Assembly: GCF_000209165.1 (NCBI RefSeq)
Contig: NC_009045.1
Span: 1,364,001-1,428,000, forward strand
Length of the DNA stretch: 64,000 nt
Direction: 5' to 3'
Source: Scheffersomyces stipitis CBS 6054
Taxonomy: Eukaryota > Ascomycota > Pichiomycetes > Serinales > Debaryomycetaceae
How positions within the stretch are numbered: the first letter of the stretch is position 1; each line of letters begins with the position of its first letter. The notes beneath the pieces are model-generated. The model was not told the origin of the DNA. It ran no database searches and saw nothing but the letters and a program-made list of their open reading frames with translations. The translations under genes were made by a program, and so were the position numbers. This document shows, piece after piece, positions 29,619 through 40,308 of the stretch.

Positions 29619-30505
29619 TCCGAAGAAAGCAGTAGAAATATATATTATACAATAGAATGGAATAAATGAAGAACAGCAATTCCTGAGGTCTGTATATAGT
29701 GTGATTGCAAAATGCTGCAGTATACCTAGAAATGATAAGTGACGTGCGGGTAACTTTTAGAGAAATACTGGCTAGTCTTCTAGTGCGGATTTTTTAAGAT
29801 GAAAAATTTTAAGAATAAGCAACTCTCTTTCTTTAGATATCATCAACAATATTTGAAGTTATTGTGGAAGTATGTTTTGACCTTGGAGAAGACTTGAAAG
29901 TGCTTGGAAAGTGGAAATGTCTGGCCTTGAATACTCTGATGAATAATTATAACAAAACAACGAATTTCTTCACCTGAATCACCATGTGGAATAAACATAA
30001 TTTCAGAGCTTTTTAACACTGATTTGTATTCAAGCAGACATGCTTTGGCAACTTTCGCGGCATATAGGTTTACGTTCAATTACTAACAATTGCAGTTTGT
30101 TTTTAGCATATTTCAAGTAATAGATAATATTGGCGAGAAATGCATTTCATCAATGTAGCAAAATGTAGAGTTAAATGTATAAAGGAGATGGACTTCTGGA
30201 TTGGTAACAGTAGAAGGTCCTCTTTTTGTTGCCTTCTTTGAAGCCTCACTTTTGAAGTCGACCGGATTGTGTACCTTCAGGTTACACGACTTGGTATACT
30301 TTCGATATATCCATACCGTTGTCTAATTCAGAGGTCAAGATCTCATGATTTCGTTTTGGCAGATTTGTAGTGCGAAAGTTAAGTATGAGAAATTTCGCAT
30401 CTAAAGATGATAAATTTCGCATCAACTTCACTTTCTAATCTTTCCACATACTTTTTTAATTGAAAATTTCTCTTCTTTACATTTGAATTTGTATTATATA
30501 ACACT
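29619..30505. other. Intergenic, SLT11 promoter
   Basis: 887 bp. AAATTTCGCATC occurs twice (30390-30401 and 30412-30423), 22 bp apart and about 85-115 bp before the SLT11 start. A TGAAAAATTTT (RRPE-like) element lies near 29800. No gene accepted. Confidence 0.5.
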
Positions 30506-31678
30506 ATGTCATCCAAGTATGTCTCTTTGTCTACTCAGAATCTTTCTTATTCGTCTACTAACTTCTCCAGCGATGATTTTTCCATCTGCGATGATTGCTT
30601 AGGCCCAGATAAGCATCTCAAGATGATCAAGCAGAACATGGGAGAAGAGTGCAAATCGTGCACCAGACCGTTTACGGTACTCCGATGGAACAATTCGGTT
30701 TCAGTCAACAAGTCCAAGAAGACCATAATATGTTATACTTGCGCACGAGCTAAGAACTGCTGTCAATCGTGTATGCTCGATGTGAATTATAGAATACCCA
30801 TTGATATACGAGATACGGCTTTGAAGATGGCTGGCTTGGAAAACCCAGCTCAGCTTCTAGGGGCCAGTAGTAGTACGACCAATAGAGAAGTCAAGGCGAT
30901 AATAGCAGACAAACAGGATCAAATATTTAAACAAAAGGACGAACTCGATTCTGGAGATGTTGATAGAAGAAACGAAGCCAGAGAAATCCTCATGAAATTG
31001 TCACAACGACTCAACGACAATAGCAAACTAACAAAGACAAAATCCCTAAAGTCCGACAAGGCAGAAGAAGAAAAATTGAACAAGACGGATGTGAGTAAAA
31101 TTGTGGCAAAGTTACCCTTTGGAGGGCTGTTGGACGTAGAAAAACATCCTGAAGTTGCTTCATTTTTTTTGTTTGGGATTAGTTCCGATTTGCCTCAGTA
31201 TGCCATTAGCGAATTTTTCGGCAGTTTCGGTAAGATCAAGACCATTCAGATTGTCCATAGAGCCAAATGTGGGTACGTGGCATTAAGTAGCAGAAAGACT
31301 GCCGAAGAAGCAGCCAAGTCAATCGTCTCTAATGGACTCAACGAGAACAGAGCCACTGCTGGTCTAGTGATTCTACTTGAAAAATATCCCATGAGAGTCT
31401 GCTGGGGCAAGCCCAAGTCGCTAGGAGTGACTAATGATGAACACTACAAGATCAGTTTGGTGGTAAACAAGGTAATGCGACAGTTAGCCGAGAAAGACAC
31501 TGCTTTTCTGACAAAGAATAATAAGACTATAAGTCTGGCTAAGACTGAAAAGAATACTACAGCCACCAATAAGAACAGGAAAATTAAAGAAAAAAAGACC
31601 AGAGGAGAGAAATCGGCACCTTCCCTGGCACCACAGAACACTTCCTACAAGAGTATGAGAGACGATTTTGAATTGTAG
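30506..31678 (+). CDS. SLT11: Slt11/Ecm2 (RBM22-type) spliceosome protein
   Basis: Component of the activated spliceosome (NTC-related), contacting U2/U6 and the intron near the 5' splice site. 390 residues. Residues about 27-100 form the N-terminal Cys-rich zinc module (CDDCLGP, CKSCTRPF, CYTCARAKNCCQSCMLD, followed by YRIPIDIRD). An RRM spans about 215-300 (FFLFGISSDLPQYAISEFFGSFG..., CGYVALSSR). The tail is Lys-rich. This Cys pattern followed by one RRM is specific to the Ecm2/RBM22 family. Start ATG at 30506, with a TATATAA-like sequence just upstream. Confidence 0.92.
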   Translation: MSSKYVSLSTQNLSYSSTNFSSDDFSICDDCLGPDKHLKMIKQNMGEECKSCTRPFTVLRWNNSVSVNKSKKTIICYTCARAKNCCQSCMLDVNYRIPIDIRDTALKMAGLENPAQLLGASSSTTNREVKAIIADKQDQIFKQKDELDSGDVDRRNEAREILMKLSQRLNDNSKLTKTKSLKSDKAEEEKLNKTDVSKIVAKLPFGGLLDVEKHPEVASFFLFGISSDLPQYAISEFFGSFGKIKTIQIVHRAKCGYVALSSRKTAEEAAKSIVSNGLNENRATAGLVILLEKYPMRVCWGKPKSLGVTNDEHYKISLVVNKVMRQLAEKDTAFLTKNNKTISLAKTEKNTTATNKNRKIKEKKTRGEKSAPSLAPQNTSYKSMRDDFEL

Positions 31679-31857
31679 CCGATTTATGTATTATAAGGTA
31701 CTTCTATTAGTTATAGAGATATAAAGAATACTTCTCCTGCATATACCTCGACTTTATCTACTGCCATAGTAATTACGAATTCCTATATAATTCAACTTTT
31801 CCCTTCCTTTTTATCTTAGAGATTAACCTCTTATATAACAATTGCTCTTATCAAAGC

Positions 31858-32556
31858 ATGGATTACGAAACCAAACTTGTATTCCAAGTAGGGCTCCTCC
31901 TATTGCCTATTTTTGTGGTGGCCCTCAGAGTGTTAGCCATCTTACCCTCAGTAGGATTAGGTAGCCTGAACAAAGATCTCAAGAGTATTTCAGATATAAC
32001 ACTGGGAACAGGTCTGAGTATCATGGTTTTGCTTGGATCAGGTGGCCATACAGGTGAGATGATGAGGATATTGTCCAATGTCGATTTGAGTTCTGTCAGG
32101 CGAACCTGGGTGGTATCTAGTGGAGATTCATCTTCTCTCGTTAGAGCCAAAGAGTTCGAAGACAAGTATCAGCAAAATGGTAAAACCTGCAAGTCTTCGG
32201 AGTATTTGACTTTGTATAGAGCTAGAAAAGTAGGCGAGTCGTTGCTTCTGTCTTTGAACAGCACCGTGAGGTCATTTGTTGATACTGTGAACCAATTGCG
32301 TAAGTTGCCGGAACTTCCCTCTGTTCTCTTGCTTAATGGGCCAGGAACGTCTGTTCCTTTGGCTTATATCTTGTTTGGAATGAAGTTCTTCGGCCTTTGC
32401 AATACACGCATCATCTACATAGAAAGTCTTGCCCGGGTGAACAAGCTTAGTTTGAGTGGGTTGTTGCTTCTTCCCATCTCCGATAGGTTTATAGTGCAAT
32501 GGGAGCAATTGTACCATAAGTACAAGAGAGCAGAGTACTACGGTATACTCATATAG
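31858..32556 (+). CDS. ALG14: Alg14, membrane anchor of UDP-GlcNAc transferase
   Basis: Alg14 recruits Alg13 to the cytosolic face of the ER to add the second GlcNAc to dolichol-PP-GlcNAc in N-glycan synthesis. 232 residues. An N-terminal membrane helix is at about 8-32. The hallmark loop MVLLGSGGHTGEMMRIL is at about 57-73. Later come LLNGPGTSVPLAYILF and IIYIESLARVNKLSLSG, both typical of Alg14. The protein ends YYGILI. The start ATG is at 31858. Confidence 0.95.
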   Translation: MDYETKLVFQVGLLLLPIFVVALRVLAILPSVGLGSLNKDLKSISDITLGTGLSIMVLLGSGGHTGEMMRILSNVDLSSVRRTWVVSSGDSSSLVRAKEFEDKYQQNGKTCKSSEYLTLYRARKVGESLLLSLNSTVRSFVDTVNQLRKLPELPSVLLLNGPGTSVPLAYILFGMKFFGLCNTRIIYIESLARVNKLSLSGLLLLPISDRFIVQWEQLYHKYKRAEYYGILI

Positions 32557-32760
32557 TATTGTTCATATAATCAAATATACTCAAGATGTAAAGTAGTAAG
32601 TATACATATCAAGATCAGGGACTGTCGTTTTGTCGAGCGGTTTTGCGTATCACTTCTCAGATGCACGTAGAGAATAGGTGCAAACGCGATTGGTTATACT
32701 ACTTCTTCTTTCTACAAGAAGACGCGATTATACACCTGAAACTACTTTAACAAGGTAGGT

Positions 32761-34791
32761 ATGAAGGTTTCACAGTACATGGCATCTGGAAATACCTTCT
32801 GTGGAACTTTGGTGGAATTTCCTGGAATCGGAATTGACAAGTTCGGCTCCGAATGTCAAATCTACTTGTTAACCCACCATCATGCTGACCACACAGTGGG
32901 TTTGGCAAACAAGTCATTTTGTAGACGTGTTTATTGTAGTCAAATGACGAAAGATTTGATATCCCAAAGTCAGCAGTTTGAAGATAGTTTGCGATATCTA
33001 GTTCCTAAACAATATAATGAACCGTTTGTGTTAACGGTCAGCGATGAAGAGGTCACTATAACATTGATTCCTTCATATCATTGTCCCGGGTCTACCATGT
33101 TCTTAATAGAGAATAGAAGGGCTTCTGTACTATTTACTGGAGATATCAGGGCAGAGACATGGTGGGTCAACTCTTTGGCCAAGAGTCCCTTTCTCTTCCC
33201 CTATACCATTGGTGCGAAAGTACTAGATCAACTATATATAGACACTACATTTTCCTATAGGGGAGAACCGTATGTTGAGATACCAGAGAACAACGAGGGT
33301 ATCAAAGTTATCATTGAAATGCTAAAGAATTTTCCCATCAACGACCCGGAAATCCAGTTCTGTTTCATGGATAGCACATCTGGATTTGAAGAGGCTTGGG
33401 TGCAAATTATCAGTTCCATTGAGGGCAGCTTATCATTGAGCGCCGATTTACGTAGAAGAATCGAACTCATTGCGTCAGAAGGTACTTACAACTATGGGAA
33501 TGCTTGCAGAAAGCTTTTAGGAAAAGTTTGTAATGGTCCTATCTTTCATGTTTTGAGCAAACCGGACGACGCATATGAGGTGAAGAACTGCAAAATACTT
33601 GTGAAGATCTACCAGTGCATAAACTTTAACATAGTCGATTTCTTAGGAACAAGCATGCCCATACCATTGAGTTCTGTTGATAGGTCTCTTTTCAAAAGTA
33701 TTGAAACTACAAAAATGGGAAATAAACTTTGCATGTACGGCAATAGAAAGTGGATACTACCAAAAGATGGCAAAGAGCTTCTTCCACTAGACCTCAGACT
33801 TATATTCTCACGACACTCCTCATACACTGAAACATTACAGTTTACATCATTATTCCGACCGAAGCTGGTGTTTCCATGTACTGAATCCAAACAAACATGG
33901 TTAGGAGGTTTCAGTTGCGAAAGGATCTTTGGACAGTTGTGTCAAAATCCTGAAGGTGAACATCCGTATGACATTCGAATGTTCAAGCGATATGGACGAC
34001 CAGTTCTATCTGCTGAAGCTGGTGTTCCCACTATCAACAGATGGAATTTGAACGAATGCAATCAAGAATTCAGATTTGTAGAAAGATACTTGAATAATAC
34101 TACTCTTCGGAAACCTAAGCCCGAATTCCCTTTCTTCGGGCAACATCAAAGAGACACTTTTATAGATAAGGGCACAGAAGCGAGAGATTTGTATGTTACC
34201 AAATGCAAAGATTTCAAATTGGAAAGTCTTATTGCAGGGCGCGGTGAAGCTAAATATAGGGAAATCATCAGTCGTCATCAAGACATGTATTTACAAAAGT
34301 ATTTATACGATAATGGACCACCAGATAACTATGAGAGAGACGAAGACAGTCATACTACTGAATTTTCGCAAGAAGTACGATCTGAGATATCATTAACTGG
34401 GTCTGAAATTGGAAACAAGAAGAACAGTATAGCGATCTCACTGCAAGAGACAAGGACTGAACCATTCAAAAGGTCAGCCAGTTTCGCATCTCTACGAAGA
34501 CTGTCTATTGTAATGGTAGAGAGCAAGACTCTCAGAAGGTTCCATAGCGACCTTTCAGAAAATGGCCGCAACTCTGCTATCGTTTCAATAGAGGTTCTGT
34601 TCTCTAAAGAGTTGGATTTCTTAGTCGACAGTCCAAAAAGACGTAAAACGAAGGCTCTGCCTATTTTCAACACCGAAAGGATTAATGATTTGTCTCAGAG
34701 GTTAGAACAAGACCGTTCTTTGTGGTTGGAGCTTGAACTCAGCTCAAGCCAGAATCCAACGTGTTGCCCGAGAATGAGTTGTGATACGTAA
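32761..34791 (+). CDS. Artemis/Pso2-like beta-CASP metallo-beta-lactamase nuclease
   Basis: 676 residues. Metallo-beta-lactamase motif 2 is THHHADH (H39, H41, D43, H44). Motif 3 is SYHCPGS and motif 4 is FTGDIRAE. The beta-CASP region has YIDTTF and FSRHSSYTE. The protein begins 20 residues before the nuclease fold, without the N-terminal zinc finger of Pso2/Snm1. Like vertebrate Artemis, it has a long poorly conserved C-terminal tail after about residue 400. Family members are 5' exonucleases or hairpin endonucleases in crosslink repair and end joining. Whether this is the true PSO2 orthologue or a second paralogue cannot be told from this window. Confidence 0.85.
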   Translation: MKVSQYMASGNTFCGTLVEFPGIGIDKFGSECQIYLLTHHHADHTVGLANKSFCRRVYCSQMTKDLISQSQQFEDSLRYLVPKQYNEPFVLTVSDEEVTITLIPSYHCPGSTMFLIENRRASVLFTGDIRAETWWVNSLAKSPFLFPYTIGAKVLDQLYIDTTFSYRGEPYVEIPENNEGIKVIIEMLKNFPINDPEIQFCFMDSTSGFEEAWVQIISSIEGSLSLSADLRRRIELIASEGTYNYGNACRKLLGKVCNGPIFHVLSKPDDAYEVKNCKILVKIYQCINFNIVDFLGTSMPIPLSSVDRSLFKSIETTKMGNKLCMYGNRKWILPKDGKELLPLDLRLIFSRHSSYTETLQFTSLFRPKLVFPCTESKQTWLGGFSCERIFGQLCQNPEGEHPYDIRMFKRYGRPVLSAEAGVPTINRWNLNECNQEFRFVERYLNNTTLRKPKPEFPFFGQHQRDTFIDKGTEARDLYVTKCKDFKLESLIAGRGEAKYREIISRHQDMYLQKYLYDNGPPDNYERDEDSHTTEFSQEVRSEISLTGSEIGNKKNSIAISLQETRTEPFKRSASFASLRRLSIVMVESKTLRRFHSDLSENGRNSAIVSIEVLFSKELDFLVDSPKRRKTKALPIFNTERINDLSQRLEQDRSLWLELELSSSQNPTCCPRMSCDT

Positions 34792-35045
34792 GATGTATAT
34801 TAATACAGTGTATTTACAGATTATGGTACAGTTGTTTTGAGAAATGAAATGACGATCTCAAATGATGATTCTATGATGCTTGTTGTTTTTTTGAAACTCA
34901 CAACTTTTGATTTGTATCTTGCTTCTATCCTTCTCTTGTAGTATTTCTATCTTCCCCTGGAAAAACCTTTTTTGGGCCTATGTTCGCTCTTTTCTTCAGC
35001 TATCCCTTGCTTTATTGTTCCTCTTATCTTTCTTTATTGGCTTCT

Positions 35046-35381
35046 CTAATTTTCCTTCCATTTGTGGCCACAATTCACACACTTATAGAAAGTAGTCATG
35101 GGCTCATCCGCAGATCTAATCTGCAACTGGAAGAAATATGCCTTGTTACCTCCACAAGAGTCAACAGGGCATTGAGCAGAGGTTTGGTCGACATTGTCCC
35201 AAGCTCCATCTCCTCCCAACACGTCATCAACTTCCTTTCTATAAAGCTTCTTTCGCTCAAACATCAGGAGCCCATTGATCTTGAATTCATAGGGACAGGT
35301 GGGACAGTAGAAACGGTTGCACCCGTCATCACCTGCGGATATAAGTAACATATTGGAACAGTTGGGACAGAACGAGAGCAT
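35046..35381 (-). CDS. RPC11: RNA polymerase III subunit C11 (TFIIS-like)
   Basis: Rpc11 gives pol III RNA-cleavage and termination/reinitiation activity. 111 residues, about the normal size. The N-terminal zinc ribbon is CPNC...CPTC (Cys 5, 8, 26, 29). The linker RKEVDDVLGG is characteristic. The C-terminal TFIIS-type ribbon has CPVDSCGG...CVNCGHKW with the catalytic acidic hairpin QIRSADEPMTTFYKC. The start is the ATG at 35379-35381. It is divergent from ORC2. Confidence 0.97.
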   Translation of the reverse strand: MLSFCPNCSNMLLISAGDDGCNRFYCPTCPYEFKINGLLMFERKKLYRKEVDDVLGGDGAWDNVDQTSAQCPVDSCGGNKAYFFQLQIRSADEPMTTFYKCVNCGHKWKEN

Positions 35382-35942
35382 TATGGCCAGTTGTCCTCCG
35401 ATCTAAAACAGTCCCGACAGGCTTTCTGGAAAACAGAAGAGAAATGCCAGAGATGACATCTTAAAGTTTATAAGATCGATGTGGGACGTTGGTAGCGCTG
35501 CTGAAAAATTGAGGAGTTATATGCCGTACACTTACCTCAGATACAAGAGAAGAGACAGATAGTGTAGAATAGTGGCACTTGTGGCGCTTGTAGCCCAGAC
35601 GATGAGAAATGTTCAGAGAACTGTTTCTATTGATGTAAATGTATGTGTTTGTTGTGGTATTCTTGTATCATACAAAATTCCATGTCTCTCTGGTGTCTCC
35701 ATATCTCTGAATCTCTCACATTTTGGTTCTCCATGTCAGTCCTGCGTATACATTTTTCAGTTCCAAATGGCGTAACTGATTCTATGCTAAAACTATAATA
35801 ATATTACGGATCACGAAACAGCATTTTGAACTACTTCTTTGTAGTTAATACTATTCTTTTCAGATTCCACATTCGTTAACTTTTCATTGTCCATTGGTAT
35901 TTGTCTATGGCAAAATTTCAGAAGTGAACAAACACAATTAAT
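35382..35942. other. Divergent promoter region of RPC11 and ORC2
   Basis: 561 bp. A GTAAGTG sequence on the minus strand (35535-35529) resembles a splice donor, but no TACTAAC branch point follows, so I do not call a leader intron. No gene seen. Confidence 0.5.
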
Positions 35943-38198
35943 ATGTCTTCTCCGTTCAGATCAACTTCACCATTCACATCTAGATTCAAGTCACCATCCC
36001 GACGTGGAGTGATCAATTTGGAATATAGAGAACGGCTGCTTTCGCCCATTAAAACACCCAATGGACGTGCGGGACTTCGTTCGCCTCAAAAAAGATCGGC
36101 TGAAGACATTGAGAGCTCGGCCCGTAAGAGAGCGGTTCGGTCTCTCTACTTCCAGCTTATGGACGAAGGAGAAGATAGCAATGACGATTCTGTGCTAGAT
36201 GACCAAGATAAGCGGATTGCCGAGTCAATTATTCGAGAATCGCGTCGAAATCAAAAGAAACAAAAGACTAGTATAGATGGTGACGAGTTTAGGGCATATG
36301 GCTCAGATGTGGAGCTTGAGGAAGACTTAACTGTGCGATCGCCTAGTATGGGTCGTGGCAAAAGAAGAGCAGCTACTAGAAAGAAATATACCGAGGATCT
36401 GGAAGAGGAAGATTTTGAAATTTCTCGAGTAGAAGAAGCATTTGACTCATCTGGGGATGAAGTCGCAGTCGAAGATATAGACGATGAGGAAGAAGAAAAT
36501 GATGATGATTTATCCGAAGATTCAGACAAAGAATTCGTATCTCTGTCTCAAAAAGATACACCCAAAAAACGTGGAAGACCTCGGAAAGAGAAAAGTACAC
36601 CTAATAAGAAATCTAGAGGAAGACCTCGTAAAGCACCTTCTACTTCTGATGGTGCATTTGAGTCTCCAGCGAATGATACGCAACAAAGAAAGAAAGTAGG
36701 TAGACCCAGAAAGTCAGATGGAGTTGTAGGAAAAGTAAAGAGTATATTCCATCAGGATGACGAGCTTCTTTTCAACGAAAACCGCAGTGTTGGTAACAGA
36801 AACGTAAGCACTAAACGTACCAGCAGCACCAGTGACTCATCTATGGCTTCTGATCTTTTGAACCGAACTACAGAAACAAGTACAACGCCTGTTATCTCTG
36901 GTATCAGAGATGTAGTGGAAACTGAAGTGGACAATCAGGTTATTTTTGAGCCTATGCCACTTCCAAAAGTAGATGGAGATGGTAACATTGTAGATACCGA
37001 TTATTTGAAGAAATACTTTTCCAAGCTGGACATCAGTGACGTTCTCAAGGGCCGTTTTCTTGACGACAACTCTTTCTTTCTTGAAGGATCAGAAGGGTAC
37101 TTTGAACAGCATAACGGTAGAGCCAGAATTGGGGGGTCTTCGCTAGCCCTGTTGGCACCTCTGGTTGATTATTCTGAATATATCCGTTTCATCAAAGTAC
37201 TCGACCGGATTTGTGGACATGAAAAGTCTAGATTGGCCGATTTGCACAAATTCTTGTACCATCAGTGGTGTTTTGAGTTATCAGAAGGGTATAACTTGAA
37301 CTTCTTTGGTGTTGGCTCGAAGTTGCTGATACTCAAGGACTTCGCTCTGAACTACTTTCCTAGTTGGTTCGAAGAAGTGTATCTCGGTAAGAAACTTCCT
37401 CAGATTATGGTAGTGAATGGATACAACCCTTCGTTGAAGTTCAAGAAAATTCTTCAGGACATCTTGTCAGTTTTTATACCTAAGACAACCAGAGAGAATA
37501 TCAAGTTTCCCAAGCATGTTTCGGAAACGGTACCGTTTTTGATTCAATACGTAGAGAACCAAAGAAAGTCAAGCAGCAGTACTAGTGGGACACCGAGCCT
37601 CTTGTTACTCATCAACAATATCGATGGAGAGTGTTTCCGAAATGAGAAAATCCAAAGTTACTTGTCTGTGATAGCGTCATTGCCAGAAGTGTGGCTCGTG
37701 GCTTCTATGGACAACATCAATGCTCCGTTGTTGTGGGATCTGTTCAAGCTCAAGAAGTTCAACTTCTTGTGGCACGACTTGACGACGTATTCTACATATT
37801 CTACCGAGTTGTCGTTCAAGGATGTGTTGAACATGGGCAAATCGAAGAAGTTTGTAGGTAACGTCAGTGCCAAGTATGTATTGAGTTCATTGACCGATAA
37901 CCACAAGAACTTGTATAAGGTGTTGTTGAAAATGCAACTCGATGCTATGGGCAAGTTGCCGCAGTCCTCGATTAACACTTCGAAGGGATCGTTGCGGCAT
38001 GGAGTTGAGTTCAAGGCACTTTATGAAGCATGTGTCGAGCAGTTCATTTCGTCCAACGAGATTACATTCAGAACAATGTTGAGTGAATATGTGGAACACA
38101 AAATGTGCAAGCTTGTGACGGACGATGCGGGAGTAGAGGTGGTGTTTATCCAGTTCACGTATGACGAGATGAACAAGATATTGAATGAAGAGTTTTAG
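35943..38198 (+). CDS. ORC2: Origin recognition complex subunit 2
   Basis: 751 residues. The C-terminal half (about 340-750) is the Orc2 AAA-like/winged-helix domain: FFGVGSKLLILKDF, IMVVNGYNPSLKFKKIL, LLLLINNIDGE, VWLVASMDNINAPLLWD, FLWHDLTTYSTY. The N-terminal half is disordered and charged. It holds three AT-hooks (KRGRPRK at 209-215, RGRPRK at about 225-230, VGRPRK at 252-257) and an acidic block at 150-197. It also has several full CDK sites (SPSR, SPIK, SPQK, TPKK). AT-hooks fit direct binding to AT-rich origin DNA, and the CDK sites fit cell-cycle control of ORC. Both readings are inferences from motifs. Confidence 0.94.
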   Translation: MSSPFRSTSPFTSRFKSPSRRGVINLEYRERLLSPIKTPNGRAGLRSPQKRSAEDIESSARKRAVRSLYFQLMDEGEDSNDDSVLDDQDKRIAESIIRESRRNQKKQKTSIDGDEFRAYGSDVELEEDLTVRSPSMGRGKRRAATRKKYTEDLEEEDFEISRVEEAFDSSGDEVAVEDIDDEEEENDDDLSEDSDKEFVSLSQKDTPKKRGRPRKEKSTPNKKSRGRPRKAPSTSDGAFESPANDTQQRKKVGRPRKSDGVVGKVKSIFHQDDELLFNENRSVGNRNVSTKRTSSTSDSSMASDLLNRTTETSTTPVISGIRDVVETEVDNQVIFEPMPLPKVDGDGNIVDTDYLKKYFSKLDISDVLKGRFLDDNSFFLEGSEGYFEQHNGRARIGGSSLALLAPLVDYSEYIRFIKVLDRICGHEKSRLADLHKFLYHQWCFELSEGYNLNFFGVGSKLLILKDFALNYFPSWFEEVYLGKKLPQIMVVNGYNPSLKFKKILQDILSVFIPKTTRENIKFPKHVSETVPFLIQYVENQRKSSSSTSGTPSLLLLINNIDGECFRNEKIQSYLSVIASLPEVWLVASMDNINAPLLWDLFKLKKFNFLWHDLTTYSTYSTELSFKDVLNMGKSKKFVGNVSAKYVLSSLTDNHKNLYKVLLKMQLDAMGKLPQSSINTSKGSLRHGVEFKALYEACVEQFISSNEITFRTMLSEYVEHKMCKLVTDDAGVEVVFIQFTYDEMNKILNEEF

Positions 38199-38590
38199 GG
38201 GTAGATAAATAGTTTTTGCACCCAAAATGATATATGCAGGCGAGAATAAGAGCAACGAAGGAGAAGAATGAATGGTGATAATAAAGTAAGAATTGATACG
38301 AAAGTTCCAACTGAATGAAAAGATAGTTGTGTTCTTAGTTGAAGTAGTTGAGGTTATCAATAGCTAGATGATAGATGTAAAGAGATATGGCTATTTTACT
38401 TATCTGTGCCCATCATAGATCACATGACCTAGCCGAACGTGGCTCTCTGCAGTACTGTCCCACCGCAGCGAGGGCTTAGATCAAATCATAGTAAACCATT
38501 AAAGAAGAGAACCATCACCATACTACCTCCGATAGGCGCTCCAGACCTTCTCAGTTCTCTGGACATCTCCAATTGCAACTTTGCATCAAC
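38199..38590. other. Intergenic, AKL1 promoter
   Basis: 392 bp. A GATCACATGACC sequence near 38420 is E-box-like. The frame of AKL1 is open from a TTG at 38573, but the ATG at 38591 is used. Confidence 0.5.
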
Positions 38591-40258
38591 ATGGGCAACT
38601 TTCCCAAGCTTCCCGACGGAACCGAGCTTCCGGTGGGTTCCCACAAAGTAACCATAGTTAAGTACTTGCTGGAAGGAGGATTTGCCCATATCTACAAGGT
38701 GGAGATAGATCCTCCAGAAGAAGATTCCAATATTGCCTGTTTGAAGCGAGTGATTGTACCCGACAAGAATGGGCTCAATTTGCTTAGAAAAGAGGTTGAT
38801 GTCATGAAGACGTTACGTCATGGTAGAAATATCGTCAAGTACTACGATTCGCATGCCGAAAGATTAGACAATGGAACTTACCAAGTTCTAGTTTTGATGG
38901 AATTGTGTCCCAACAAGTCATTGCTTGACTATATGAATGCTCATATCAAGACGAAATTGCTGGAAAGTCAGATTCTCACCATCATGAACGATATAGCTCT
39001 AGGTCTATATGAGATGCACAGACTCAAGCTCATCCACAGGGACATCAAAATCGAAAATGTGCTTATAGATCTGAAACATGCCTTCAAGCTTTGTGATTTC
39101 GGTCTGACCTCATCTCCAATAATGCCTCCGAAAGATCAGATCCAGTTTCAAGCGTTGAGCCATGACATCTTGTACCAGACAACACCGCAGTATCGTGCTC
39201 CAGAAATGTTAGACTTATATAGAGGCTTCCCCATCGACGAGAAGGCCGACATCTGGGCCCTCGGCTGCTTCTTGTATAAGTTGTGCTACTATACGACTCC
39301 GTTTGAAGCCAATGGAGACATTGCTATTTTGCATGCTTCGTTCCAGTTCCCCCTGCTTCCGGCATATTCCGGAGACTTGAAGAACTTGATAATCATCATG
39401 CTCCAGGAAAATCCATTATTCCGACCCAACGTAGTCCAGGTGCTCATGCTTGTTTCGAAAATGAAAGACACTGACTTTTCTCTGTTGAACATAGAAGACA
39501 TCTACAATGCTGGAGGCTACAACTTCCATGCTCTTCATGACTATCAGCGCCATAAGCAGAACGAACTTCTTCAAAGACAGCAGTTGTACTACCAACAGCA
39601 GCTGTTAGCTGCTAGCGTCTCTCACAACGCTTCGATGGCAAGCTTGCCTACTGTCTCTGATCTGCTTAAGGTGCCTCAAGTGTCCAAAGTCATATCTAAT
39701 CTGTCTTCTCATAGTGCTGGACCTGCTTCTGAGTCTGTAACCCCACAAAGATCACATCTGAGATCTGAAACTTCCAATATGAAGTCTGATGGTTCTTTGA
39801 GAGCTGAGGGCCCACTCATTAAGGTTGATAATTCAGTTCATAATGATGGTTCACAACTAGGAGAAGCTGTCTCGCTCGACTTAGACCCACAGATCCTTGA
39901 CGTACCCGCAGATCTTCCTGATAACGTATCCTCTGACGACAACGAGTCTGTTGACTTGAGTAACATCGATAACTTGGACAATGCAGAAGAACGTTATCCA
40001 ACACTAGACTCACTTCTTAACGAAACTGATACGGCTCCAACAGTAGAAGCAGTAAAGGAATTTGAACCTAATCCTGTTCCTTCGGCACATCTTCATGTAC
40101 ATCCACCACAGCAGCCAGTCATCTTCAGCAGTCTGAAACTCCAGCAGCTCACACCTGAACAGTTGCAGAAGTATAACTACCAGCTCCAGGTGTACCAATA
40201 CCAACTTGGAGAGTATCAATTTCAACAAAGGAAGCTACAACAACAACAGCAACAACAG

Positions 40259-40308
<50 letters not shown>

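Noticed and set aside
35426..35535. Possible leader intron of RPC11 (GTAAGTG donor, TTTTCCAG acceptor)
   Set aside because: No TACTAAC-like branch point, and the RPC11 protein is complete without it.
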